Shown here: one piece after another, positions 51,390 to 59,651 of the stretch
Layout of the letters: each line of letters begins with the position of its first letter
Position numbering within the stretch: position 1 is the first letter of the stretch
Source: Candidatus Vesicomyidisocius sp. Agig_15_S12
GTDB lineage: Bacteria; Pseudomonadota; Gammaproteobacteria; PS1; Pseudothioglobaceae
Direction: 5' to 3'
Assembly (NCBI GenBank): GCA_021730225.1
Contig: CP072532.1
Span: 517,230 to 581,229, forward strand
Length of the DNA stretch: 64,000 nucleotides
Translations under genes and position numbers: made by a program
Notes under the pieces: model-generated
The model's input: only the letters and a program-made list of their open reading frames with translations
What the model was told of the DNA's origin: nothing
Database searches by the model: none

Positions 51390-51465
51390 TGGCTCCTCGA
51401 GGTGGACTCGAACCACCGACAAACGGATTAACAGTCCATTGCTCTACCAACTGAGCTATCAAGGA
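51390..51465 (-). tRNA. tRNA-Asn(GTT)
   Basis: 76 bases on the minus strand with encoded CCA. Acceptor TCCTTGA pairs with TCGAGGA, discriminator G. Anticodon stem ATGGA/TCCGT encloses CTGTTAA, anticodon GTT. T-arm GGTGG-TTCGAGT-CCACC is perfect. A QueE/QueH-dependent queuosine target, since G34 of tRNA-Asn is a Q site. Confidence 0.96.
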
Positions 51466-51477
51466 ATAATAGATCAA

Positions 51478-51483
51478 ATTATA
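51478..51483 (-). promoter_or_regulatory. -10 element of the tRNA-Asn gene
   Basis: TATAAT on the minus strand, 12 bases between it and the tRNA 5' end, the usual position for a tRNA promoter. No -35 was assigned. Confidence 0.45.
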
Positions 51484-51662
51484 ATAATATATGATTACTA
51501 AAGTAATCTAAAAATCAGTTATTTTTATAGCTTTTTAAGCTAGCATAAATTTACACTAAAAAGTTATTATTCAACAACATAACCTAAATAACCATTATTA
51601 TAATCATAATTGTTTTAGCTTATACTAAAGTTTATAAAACTACTACAGTTTTACTCAAACCA

Positions 51663-51692
51663 CAAAAGACCACCCCATAAAGGATGATCTTT
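51663..51692 (-). terminator. Terminator of the sulfur-globule-like gene
   Basis: On the minus strand AAAGATCATCC and GGGTGGTCTTT form an 11-base stem with G-U pairs and a short loop, followed by TTG and T-rich sequence. It lies about 30 bases after the stop of the 51723 gene. Confidence 0.65.
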
Positions 51693-51722
51693 ATTGATCC
51701 TTAAATACTAAAGCTTACTAAC

Positions 51723-52247
51723 TTACTTAATAATCACTTGATCGCGACTATCAACAGTTGCATTAGCTTTAGCATCTGCATAACCCTTAGCATAAGCGTC
51801 AGCTTGGGCTTTGGCAAATGCATCAGCTTGGCCTTTGGCAAATGCATCAGCTTGGCCTTTGGCAAATGCATCAGCAGTACCTGCATATTTACTGTCAGCA
51901 GTTGCATTAGAAATATTTTTAGTTTTATTCTTGTTGTTATAATGAAAACCCCAATCAGAATCATTATTCATGTCATTATTATTCGAAAAAGGCCCCCAAT
52001 TAGAACCTCCATTCATTGGACCAAAGTTAGAACCGCCATCAAATGGGCCCCAATTATTACCTCCTGAAAAAGGCCCCCAATTAGAACCTCCATTCATTGG
52101 ACCAAAGTTAGAACCGCCATCAAATGGGCCCCAATTATTTGAACCATTACCATAGCCGTAGCCATTATTATTTGAACCATTGTTAAAGAAACCAGCTGAT
52201 GCTGATGTAGCAGCTACTAAAGTAGCAATAGCAATTATCTTTTTCAT
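51723..52247 (-). CDS. Secreted repeat protein resembling sulfur globule envelope proteins
   Basis: From ATG 52247, behind a GGAGA site, a 174-residue protein. Residues 1-19 are a signal peptide (MKKIIAIATLVAATSASAG). About 20-102 are Gly/Asn/Trp/Phe/Pro-rich repeats built from GGSNWGPF, GGSNFGPM and NNWGPFDGG. About 120-165 is an 8-residue periodic region, ADAFAKGQ three times with small changes, then ADAYAKGYADAKA. Sulfur globule proteins (SgpA/B/C of purple sulfur bacteria) are small, exported, Gly/Asn-aromatic-rich coat proteins of periplasmic sulfur stores; the first half fits. The alanine-rich tail is not part of that classic description. It has its own promoter, leader hairpin and terminator, suggesting strong expression. 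Confidence 0.65.
   Translation of the reverse strand: MKKIIAIATLVAATSASAGFFNNGSNNNGYGYGNGSNNWGPFDGGSNFGPMNGGSNWGPFSGGNNWGPFDGGSNFGPMNGGSNWGPFSNNNDMNNDSDWGFHYNNKNKTKNISNATADSKYAGTADAFAKGQADAFAKGQADAFAKAQADAYAKGYADAKANATVDSRDQVIIK
51799..51870 (-). repeat. Three tandem 24-base repeats in the C-terminal region
   Basis: Units at 51799-51822, 51823-51846 and 51847-51870; the last two are identical and the first differs by one base. Each encodes one ADAFAKGQ-type octapeptide. Confidence 0.92.
51985..52139 (-). repeat. Two long direct repeats in the Gly/Asn/Trp region
   Basis: A 74-base block at 51985-52058 recurs at 52066-52139 with an 81-base (27-codon) period and no difference that I found. It encodes the GGSNFGPMNGGSNWGPF-type repeats. 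The identity at DNA level implies recent duplication or gene conversion. Confidence 0.9.
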
Positions 52248-52259
52248 ATTAATCTCCAA

Positions 52260-52549
52260 ATTTAAAAGTATAACCCTCTTATTACTAAGAGGGTTTTAAG
52301 TATCAGACTCTGTTGTCTCTATTAGATATTATACGATAAATATTAACTGATAATAACATTATAGAAATCTATAATGCATTTTTCTATTAAAGCATTTGTA
52401 CCAAAATAAAAAAATAAAAAAAATCACTAGATAATCTCACTAAAACCAATTACACAAATATGGAAAAGAATACTCAAAATTTAAATATAGCAATAACAAA
52501 AACCACCATAAAATAGCCTTAATTTAACACCATTTAAATATTTTTATTT
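52260..52549 (-). promoter_or_regulatory. Promoter and hairpin leader of the sulfur-globule-like gene
   Basis: On the minus strand a -10 TATAAT is at 52328-52333 with a weak -35 (TTATTA) 17 bases further up. The predicted leader of about 70 bases carries a perfect 10-base stem with a 4-base loop at 52272-52295 (AACCCTCTTA / TAAGAGGGTT), just before the ribosome site. Such a hairpin could protect the mRNA 5' end. The rest up to 52549 shows nothing. Confidence 0.55.
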
Positions 52550-52880
52550 TGTACTGTCAGTATTTCCCGCAAACTTTCCATCTGTATAATTTTTAACATA
52601 AGCATTATCTTTTTTCCTTAGTATTTTTAGAAACCGCACCAGTTGTTGCATTGTCATATACTGAAATAGTAGTTTATATTGTTAGCAGTATTTTTATTAT
52701 TACAATAAAGCCCTTCTTCACCTAAAAAAGATTCCAGCTAGAAAAATCATTGCAATACCATAGCCATTATTATTATTGCCATAACCATTTATGTTGTTCC
52801 AAAATACCTATGTAAATGAAGCAACCACCAGCCCTGTAGCAATTACATCAATTTTATTACGTTTTTTATTTTTTCTCCTA
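52550..52880 (-). pseudogene. Relic of a second sulfur-globule-like gene
   Basis: Behind an AGGAGAAAAA ribosome site near 52877, a broken frame reads a signal-peptide-like KIDVIATGLVVASFT, a stop, then NNINGYGNNNNGYG. Further downstream come remnants with the flavour of the live gene's tail (DNATTGAVSKNT in shifted frames, then GKFAGNTDSTK). Several stops and frame changes are present. The order (signal, Asn/Gly/Tyr-rich part, alanine/threonine-containing tail) matches the intact neighbour, so this is most likely a decayed tandem paralogue. Confidence 0.6.
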
Positions 52881-52966
52881 ATTAAAATATATGTAATATA
52901 AATAAGCAAATTAATATCTACTCGAACGCATAATACATAATTATAAAATATGGATAAACAATAATT

Positions 52967-54217
52967 TTATAATACATAATCAATGAGTGCATCCCCAAAC
53001 TCAGAACATGATAACAATGTTGCATCATTCATAAGTCTTTCTAAATCATAAGTTACAGTTTTATTTTGAATAACATTAGACATTGCCTCTAAAACCATAT
53101 CGGCTGCTTGCATCCAACCCATATGCCTAAGCATCATTTCTGCTGAAAGAATAATTGAACCTGGATTAACTTTATTAAGCTCTGCATACTTTGGCGCTGT
53201 ACCATGTGTTGCTTCAAATACCGCTATCGTATCCGAAAGATTAGCACTTGGCGCAATACCAATACCACCCACTTGAGCGGCTAATGCATCTGAAATATAA
53301 TCACCATTCAGATTAAGTGTAGCAATGACCGAATATTCCTCAGGACGTAAAAGAATTTGTTGCAAAAAAGCGTCTGCAATAACATCTTTAATTATAATCA
53401 CCATACCTGTATTTGGATTTTTAAACGACTTCCACGGCCCATCACCGAAGGTAGTTGCACCAAATTCATCACACGCTAATTGATAACTCCAATTTCTAAA
53501 ACTACCTTCGGTAAATTTCATAATATTACCTTTGTGTACTAAAGTTACTGAATCTTTATTATTGTCAATAGCATATTGAATGGCTGCACGTACTAGACGT
53601 TCTGTACCCTCTCTAGAAACTGGTTTAATGCCAATTCCTGAAGTATCAGGAAAACGAATCTTTTTCGTACCCATTTCATATTGTAAAAAATCAATAACTT
53701 TTTTTACCTCAGCAGTACCTGCCTGATATTCAATACCTGCATAAATATCTTCAGAGTTTTCTCTAAAAATAACCATATCAACTTTTTCAGGGGCTTTAAC
53801 TGGTGATGGAGTACCTTTAAGATACTTAACTGGACGTTGACAAATGAATAAATCCAATATTTGACGAATAGCTACATTTAAAGAACGAACACCGCCACCA
53901 ACCGGAGTGGTTAACGGACCCTTGATAGAAACTGAAAATTCCTTTATAGCATCTAAAGTTTCTTGTGGTAAATACTCACCATAAATATCATTTGCTTTTT
54001 TTCCCGCATAAATATTCATCCATTGAATTGCTTTTGAACCGTTGTATGCTTTAGCAACAATAGTATCAATCACTTTTCTCATCACTGGTGATACATCTAC
54101 ACCAATACCATCCCCTTCAATATAAGTAATAATTGGATAATTTGGTACTTGAATAACTCCTTTTTCAAAGCTAATTTTTTCACCTTTTTGAGGTATTTGA
54201 ATGTGTTGATAAGTCAT
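52967..54217 (-). CDS. icd: Isocitrate dehydrogenase (NADP)
   Basis: A 416-residue enzyme converting isocitrate to 2-oxoglutarate, full length compared with E. coli Icd. [15 protein letters not shown], the substrate-serine segment [45 protein letters not shown] and the coenzyme loop [11 protein letters not shown] are present. It supplies 2-oxoglutarate for glutamate-linked biosynthesis. Flanked by gene-poor DNA on both sides. Confidence 0.96.
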   Translation of the reverse strand: MTYQHIQIPQKGEKISFEKGVIQVPNYPIITYIEGDGIGVDVSPVMRKVIDTIVAKAYNGSKAIQWMNIYAGKKANDIYGEYLPQETLDAIKEFSVSIKGPLTTPVGGGVRSLNVAIRQILDLFICQRPVKYLKGTPSPVKAPEKVDMVIFRENSEDIYAGIEYQAGTAEVKKVIDFLQYEMGTKKIRFPDTSGIGIKPVSREGTERLVRAAIQYAIDNNKDSVTLVHKGNIMKFTEGSFRNWSYQLACDEFGATTFGDGPWKSFKNPNTGMVIIIKDVIADAFLQQILLRPEEYSVIATLNLNGDYISDALAAQVGGIGIAPSANLSDTIAVFEATHGTAPKYAELNKVNPGSIILSAEMMLRHMGWMQAADMVLEAMSNVIQNKTVTYDLERLMNDATLLSCSEFGDALIDYVL

Positions 54218-55329
54218 AATTTGGGTAAATACACAGTTTAAAGCTGCATTATTTTAGCATATTTACTATTTAAAATAATATTAGCTTACATAAAATTTTA
54301 TTCAAATCCAAGTTTTCATCATAATTGAGAATCATCAAAAACTACTCTCACAACTAATTGATTAAATTGTTTTAGTTCTTTAATCAACGTTGTTAATAAC
54401 CTTTTACCTTTAAATTTGAGATACGAAATATTTCAATAATTTTATGATTAATTATTACCATATTGATATGGGTTTTATTAAAAACGACATTACCGATGGT
54501 TTAGTACTAAATTTATTTATATAATATAATATTTAAAAAAGTTTTTTTTAATAGAATACTCATATCCTATCTTATTCGATAAAAACCATTCTAACCAAAA
54601 CAGAATATTAACACAAATATTAAACTACTTTAGTATATCACTAACTAACAATACCGCTAAATGTTTCTACTTCAACCTTTTGCATGGATTAATAATTTAT
54701 AAATTTCTTTAACACTTTTAAATAAAATAATTAACATAATAGTTATTATTTTTATTCACCATAATCAAAGTAGAAATTGTAATTCTGTTAACAAACCAAC
54801 CTATTTATCATTGGATTTGGATATTATTAAAGTTAAAACCAAACCATTGAATTGTTAAGTGGTATTAATTATCAAATGTATAGTAGCATCGAATCACTTT
54901 ATCAAAATCATACACATGTTCTAAATTACTTCTGTAACCTTAGCACGATGCATACCTTTTTATAACTATAAGTCAAGCTAATGTATCACAACAACAGTAA
55001 CTAAAAATCCTTGCTTAATAAATAAAATTTTCTTTCTAACTAAAAAATTTCCATCTATATCAATATTGTTGATTTTTACCAACCTTAAGAAAACACTATC
55101 TATTAAATTTTACACCTAAAGATAAAAAATAACTATTTAAGGTTAGATGTATCTCTAACTTATACACTACCAAAAATAAATACCACAATTAAGATGCCTC
55201 AATTATAAAATATTCTAATAACTACTAATTTTTTATAAAATTAAGTCAAACTCATGGGCGTTCAAAAAAACCTAAAACAATAAAACAATCTCATTAACAA
55301 AATACTTGTTTAATTAACTAAAAATCCCT
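54218..55329 (-). other. Gene desert after ilvA
   Basis: 1.1 kb with no intact gene. It lies directly after the early ilvA stop on the same strand and is about the size needed for the missing ilvA regulatory domain plus a small gene, but I could not recognise any ACT-like sequence in it. Confidence 0.4.
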
Positions 55330-56307
55330 CTAGTTATACTCGTTTAAATTAGCACGCTCAGTAATATATCGCAAACGATCAAAATTCATATTTGCGCCAC
55401 TAACAATGCTAATGATATTATTATTATGCAATTGTTTATCAAAAATATAACGCTTTATCCCAGCCAAAGCCAACGCACCAGAAGGCTCAACAATATAACG
55501 ATTTTGATTATAAATATCCTTAATTGCTGCACACATCTCATCATTACTAACCAAAACAGTACCATTAACCAATTTTTTAGCAATTCTCAAATTTTCAAAT
55601 CCAACTTTCTTAACCGCAACGCCCTCAGCGAAAACATCTACCTCGTCTAGAACAGCATGTGTATTACTAGTAATTGAACGTGTAAATGCAGCAGAACCAA
55701 CAGGCTCAACACCAATAATTTTAATCTTTGGTCGCTGCGTTTTAATCACACTAGCAATACCCGTAATTAAACCGCCGCCGCCAACTGGAACAAAAATATA
55801 ATCAATATCATCTAATTGCTCCAAAAGCTCATAAGCAATCGTTCCCTGTCCAGCAATAACATCAAGATCATCAAATGCATGAATAAATGTATACCCTTTT
55901 TTCTTAGCGATATTTTGCGAAAAATCATAAGCCGCATCATAGCTATTTCCAAATAAAATAACTTCTGCACCTAAAGATTTAACCGAATCAACTTTAATTT
56001 TTGGAGTGATTTTAGGCATCACAATAACAGCATAAATACCTAATTTTTTTGCAGAAAAAGCAACACCTTGTGCATGATTTCCAGCTGAACAAGTAATCAC
56101 ACCTTTAGATAATTGTCGAATGTTTAATGTTCTAATTTTATGATAAGCACCACGCAATTTAAAAGAATGTACAGGAGTTAAATCTTCACGTTTTAAATAA
56201 ATTTTATTATCTAAATGCATACTAATTTGACTAGCAAATTCTAATTGAGTTTTTCTAACAACCTCATTAACAACATCTCGTTTAATACGGTTAACAATAT
56301 CTTGCAT
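55330..56307 (-). CDS. ilvA: Threonine dehydratase, catalytic domain only
   Basis: A 325-residue PLP enzyme deaminating threonine to 2-oxobutyrate, first step of isoleucine synthesis. KREDLTPVHSFKLRGAY holds the PLP lysine, then SAGNHAQGVAFSA, VPVGGGGLITGIA, FAEGVAVKKVG and SGANMNFDRLRYITERA. These are the biosynthetic IlvA forms. IlvA is normally about 505-515 residues with C-terminal ACT-like domains that bind isoleucine; this frame stops 9 residues after the catalytic core, so feedback control should be lost. Catabolic TdcB is the same length but less similar in the FAEGVAVK region. Overlaps the CbbY-like gene by 17 bases. Confidence 0.88.
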   Translation of the reverse strand: MQDIVNRIKRDVVNEVVRKTQLEFASQISMHLDNKIYLKREDLTPVHSFKLRGAYHKIRTLNIRQLSKGVITCSAGNHAQGVAFSAKKLGIYAVIVMPKITPKIKVDSVKSLGAEVILFGNSYDAAYDFSQNIAKKKGYTFIHAFDDLDVIAGQGTIAYELLEQLDDIDYIFVPVGGGGLITGIASVIKTQRPKIKIIGVEPVGSAAFTRSITSNTHAVLDEVDVFAEGVAVKKVGFENLRIAKKLVNGTVLVSNDEMCAAIKDIYNQNRYIVEPSGALALAGIKRYIFDKQLHNNNIISIVSGANMNFDRLRYITERANLNEYN

Positions 56308-57052
56308 AGAGTTCCCTTAAATAATCAATACTAACATAAGTTGCATTAGTTTTATCACCCTTAATTAACTGAAACGGTACATTAGATTCACCTAAATGAT
56401 TAAGTACCGCCATCGCACCATCAAAACGATGCGATTTAGTATATTCATTAGTAGTAATCAAAGTTTTTAGTCCCGCCTCGGTAGCTGAGATAATGCCATT
56501 ATGTGAATCTTCAAAGGCCAAACATTTTGCAGGATCCAATCTCATCTGCTTTAATACATAAGTATAAATATCACCAGCCGGTTTTAACTTTGAAACAATA
56601 TTACCAGAACCAATAACCTCAAACCAATCTAGTGACTCAGATCCTAATGTACTTGTAATCAAAGCATCAACATTAATAGGCGTTGTCGTTGTGGCAATTG
56701 CCAATCTAAGATTAGCTTTTCTTGCCTCATTAAATAAACGTTTCACACCTATCCGTAAAGGTATTGCACCTTGGCCCATTAAACGCACATAAATTTTAGT
56801 CTTTAGCTGATGAATAGAGTCAATAAAATCATCCAAATATTGATGCTCAAATGTTGTATTGTATTTTGTTAAATAATATTTAATCCTCAGTTTTCCCCCT
56901 GTTACATTAAGCAGCTCGTGATAAATTTTGTTTGACCAATACCAATCTAAGTCTAATTCCTTAAACGCTAAATTAAAGGCCTTCAAATGTCCATAACGTT
57001 CAGTATTTGCAAGAGTTCCGTCAACATCAAAGATTAATGCTTCTAATGCCAT
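56291..57052 (-). CDS. cbbY: CbbY-type HAD phosphatase
   Basis: A 253-residue HAD hydrolase. FDVDGTLANTER at the N-terminus holds both catalytic Asp residues, the cap domain follows, and LAIATTTTP, SKLKPAGDIY and FEDSHNGIISATEAG are the HAD motifs in CbbY-like form. CbbY enzymes dephosphorylate xylulose-1,5-bisphosphate, an inhibitor of RubisCO, which would fit an autotroph. No cbb genes are in the window, so a general HAD phosphatase remains possible. Overlaps ilvA by 17 bases. Confidence 0.75.
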   Translation of the reverse strand: MALEALIFDVDGTLANTERYGHLKAFNLAFKELDLDWYWSNKIYHELLNVTGGKLRIKYYLTKYNTTFEHQYLDDFIDSIHQLKTKIYVRLMGQGAIPLRIGVKRLFNEARKANLRLAIATTTTPINVDALITSTLGSESLDWFEVIGSGNIVSKLKPAGDIYTYVLKQMRLDPAKCLAFEDSHNGIISATEAGLKTLITTNEYTKSHRFDGAMAVLNHLGESNVPFQLIKGDKTNATYVSIDYLRELYARYC

Positions 57053-57142
57053 AAAAAATTTAATATAAAAAATATAAAAAATAAATTGCTATTTTAAGGT
57101 AGTTTAGGTATAAACATACTATTTTTAATTAATCTAGTTATT

Positions 57143-57553
57143 ATGTCGCAATCAATTTATCAAGAAATTCTTGATTATCAACCTAAGAAAAATGAAAAGT
57201 TTATGAATGATACTCAACTTAAACATTTTAAGAATAAATTAAATGCATGGAGAGAACAGTTAGTTGATGATGCTGAATCAACAATTAATCATATCCAAGA
57301 AGATTCAAACCAAGTTGCTGATATTAATGACAGAGCTACTCTTGAAGAAGAATTTGCTTTAGAATTAAGGACACGTGACCGTGAAAGAAAACTGATTGGA
57401 AAAATTGATAAAACTTTACATATTATTGAATTGGGAGATTATGGCTTTTGTAAAACATGTGGTGCTGAAATTTCTTTAATGCGACTAGAAGCACGTCCTA
57501 CTGCTGATGAATGTATTGATTGTAAAACCATTGCAGAAAAAAAAGAAGTTTAA
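57143..57553 (+). CDS. dksA: RNA polymerase-binding transcription factor DksA
   Basis: A 136-residue protein that enters the RNA polymerase secondary channel and potentiates ppGpp. The coiled-coil tip DINDRATLEEE keeps the two acidic residues, LELRTRDRERKLIGKI follows, and the zinc finger CKTC...CIDC with RLEARPTADECIDCKT is complete. Slightly shorter than E. coli DksA (151). Divergent from the CbbY-like gene. It is the only transcription regulator recognised in the window. Confidence 0.96.
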   Translation: MSQSIYQEILDYQPKKNEKFMNDTQLKHFKNKLNAWREQLVDDAESTINHIQEDSNQVADINDRATLEEEFALELRTRDRERKLIGKIDKTLHIIELGDYGFCKTCGAEISLMRLEARPTADECIDCKTIAEKKEV

Positions 57554-57589
57554 AATATATTTAACAAACAAAAAATATATATTCACTAA

Positions 57590-58519
57590 CTAAAAATGTT
57601 GATAAAAACAACATTGCTTATCAAAAGTTCCAATTTTAGTTAACATCATAGAATCATTAATAATGCCAATCTGAGTGACTGGAACATTGTTTTTACTTTG
57701 TAGATTTTTTAGTAAATTCATATTTTTAACTGGTACAGTAAAACATAATTCATAATCATCACCACCTGCCAATACCAAACACCAATCATTAGTTTTTGCA
57801 ATATAAGTTTTAACCTCATTAGTCAATGGGATATCATCAATATTGATACTCGCACCTACATTAGAACAAGTAAGAATATGCGTTAAATCTTGTTCTAGAC
57901 CATCAGAAATATCAATACAAGCGTTAGCAATAGTTGATAACTGTTGCCCTAAAACTAATTGTGGCTTAGGTCGATTAAAGTGGTTAATAGCATACTCAGA
58001 AGGTATTTGATTATTCTGTATTTGCTTCCAAGCATAAGCCGCATCACTAATCGTATTAGACACAAAAATTAAATCTCCTACTTGGGCAGATGAACGTAGT
58101 AATGCTTTGTCTTTCTCAACTACACCGGTAACATTAATAGTGATACTTAGAGTACCTTTTGTAGTATCTCCACCAACCAATATAATACCAAATTCATCTG
58201 ATAAGGATTTCAGTGAAGCAGAAAATTGACTAAGCCATTTCTTGTTAATATTTGGCAATGTTAGTGCAAGTGTGAAATATTTTACACGTGCTCCCATTGC
58301 TGCTAAATCACTTAAATTAACTGCCAAAGATTTATAGGCAATATCACTTGCACTAGTATTTAAAGGAAAATGCACGCCTTCAATCAAAGTATCGACACTA
58401 GTTACTAATTGATAATTAGAATCTACATTAATCACAGCACAGTCATCACCAATCCCTAAATTAGTTAAACTCGAACTACCCCAATTAAAATAAGTTTCAA
58501 TTAAAGAGAACTCATTCAC
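57590..58519 (-). CDS. thiL: Thiamine-monophosphate kinase
   Basis: A 309-residue enzyme phosphorylating thiamine monophosphate to the diphosphate cofactor used by AceE and IlvI. N-terminal GIGDDCAVI, TSVDTLIEGVHF, the SLAVNLSDLAAMGA segment and VGGDTTKG are diagnostic of the PurM-like fold of ThiL. Full length. Shares one base with the membrane protein gene upstream; last gene of the obg run. Confidence 0.95.
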   Translation of the reverse strand: MNEFSLIETYFNWGSSSLTNLGIGDDCAVINVDSNYQLVTSVDTLIEGVHFPLNTSASDIAYKSLAVNLSDLAAMGARVKYFTLALTLPNINKKWLSQFSASLKSLSDEFGIILVGGDTTKGTLSITINVTGVVEKDKALLRSSAQVGDLIFVSNTISDAAYAWKQIQNNQIPSEYAINHFNRPKPQLVLGQQLSTIANACIDISDGLEQDLTHILTCSNVGASINIDDIPLTNEVKTYIAKTNDWCLVLAGGDDYELCFTVPVKNMNLLKNLQSKNNVPVTQIGIINDSMMLTKIGTFDKQCCFYQHF

Positions 58520-59034
58520 TAACTTTTAGGATATTTTTGTACTAATTTTTGATTAATTTCACTACGACCCGCATTAAACATTGAACCAGAACCTAATACA
58601 ACAGACAGTAAAATACAAAAAAATAATGGCACTATGCCTAATAAACTCAAAATTGAATCAATAATTCTTATGCCATCCATACTTACAGGCACATCTGTTG
58701 AAATAATCAACCCTAGTGAAGTAACTAAAAAATAAAAAACATAAGCACTAATAAGTAATTTGTAACGATTAAGTGAAAGCTGCCAATGTAAATAAACTAG
58801 ATACGCATCATTACTTTTAGCTTTTTTAGTTCGAAAATAAGTATAGATGATAATGGTAAAGGAAATTAAAATAGATAAATAAATTGCACTATTCATGTCA
58901 ATATTGAGCAATTTAATCAAACCCAAGGTAAAAAATAAATGGACAATAACCGTATTAATAGTAAATAATTCATGCGCTGCCTTAGCGTCTCTACGCTCTT
59001 TAATGCTAGCATTAATAACAGTAATCATAACCAT
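58519..59034 (-). CDS. Membrane protein of unknown function
   Basis: A 171-residue protein with four likely transmembrane helices (about residues 26-44, 48-66, 91-111 and 132-150), separated by a basic loop near FRTKKAKSND. No signal peptide and no motif I recognise. It sits between nfuA and thiL in a tightly packed operon, where pgpA or nusB would be found in some relatives; it shows no PgpA or NusB signature. Function unknown. Confidence 0.7.
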   Translation of the reverse strand: MVMITVINASIKERRDAKAAHELFTINTVIVHLFFTLGLIKLLNIDMNSAIYLSILISFTIIIYTYFRTKKAKSNDAYLVYLHWQLSLNRYKLLISAYVFYFLVTSLGLIISTDVPVSMDGIRIIDSILSLLGIVPLFFCILLSVVLGSGSMFNAGRSEINQKLVQKYPKS

Positions 59035-59072
59035 TAAGTTTACACTACATTGTCAACCCAATAAAATATTAC

Positions 59073-59651
59073 TTACATATAAGCATTATCAGTATTTGCA
59101 TGGTCTGTAACATCACGTACAGATTTAATCTCTGGAAAACGTGCTTTAAGTTGAGCTTCAACACCTTGTTCTAAAGTAGATTTAACCGATGAACATCCCT
59201 GGCAACCACCCCCAAAATTAAGAATAACGTCTATTTGCTTAGTAATCTCAACTAATTCAACAAAACCACCATGAGAAGCAAGCCCAGGAGTGATATCAGC
59301 AGCAATAACGTATTTTATTTTTTCTTCAAGAGACGCATCTTCTTTTGGCTCTTCGCCTTTAGCATTAGGCGCTGTAATAATTAACTTCTTGCCAACACTT
59401 GAATCTTTTAATGCAACTTCTGAGTCTTTTAAATATACAAAATTTAGCTTATCAATATAAACATAAAACCCTTCATATTCAAATTTTTTATACGTTTTAC
59501 TCAACTCTTTAGGAAAGCAAAAATTAAAAATAACTGTAGCAGCAGGTGTGCCTGCCTTTTCAACATCTACCTTTAAGCCTAGGTCTTTTTCATTTTGTTG
59601 AGCAAATAAATCAGCCATATAAACTTTTGCTTTATCAGTAATATTAAACAT
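59073..59651 (-). CDS. nfuA: Fe/S biogenesis protein NfuA
   Basis: A 192-residue carrier that delivers [4Fe-4S] clusters. N-terminal degenerate A-type domain (about 1-95; ITDKAKVYMADLFAQQ) and C-terminal Nfu domain with GGGCQGCSSVKSTLEQGVE, whose CxxC binds the cluster between two monomers. Full length. Its start overlaps the panC end by 8 bases, consistent with an operon. Likely clients in this window are QueE and QueH. Confidence 0.95.
   Translation of the reverse strand: MFNITDKAKVYMADLFAQQNEKDLGLKVDVEKAGTPAATVIFNFCFPKELSKTYKKFEYEGFYVYIDKLNFVYLKDSEVALKDSSVGKKLIITAPNAKGEEPKEDASLEEKIKYVIAADITPGLASHGGFVELVEITKQIDVILNFGGGCQGCSSVKSTLEQGVEAQLKARFPEIKSVRDVTDHANTDNAYM

Noticed and set aside
51229..51477. 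82-codon minus-strand ORF
   Set aside because: Its N-terminal part is translated tRNA-Asn sequence; the rest is low-complexity AT-rich DNA.
51799..51870. Possible CRISPR array (regular 24-base units)
   Set aside because: The units are directly tandem without spacers and are coding repeats in frame with the secreted protein.
51738..52155. Plus-strand ORFs over the repeat gene
   Set aside because: They mirror the repeats of the real gene, which has a signal peptide, ribosome site and terminator on the minus strand.
54218..55329. Relic of the ilvA regulatory domain
   Set aside because: The position fits, but in reading the frames I found no recognisable ACT-like motif, so it is not claimed.
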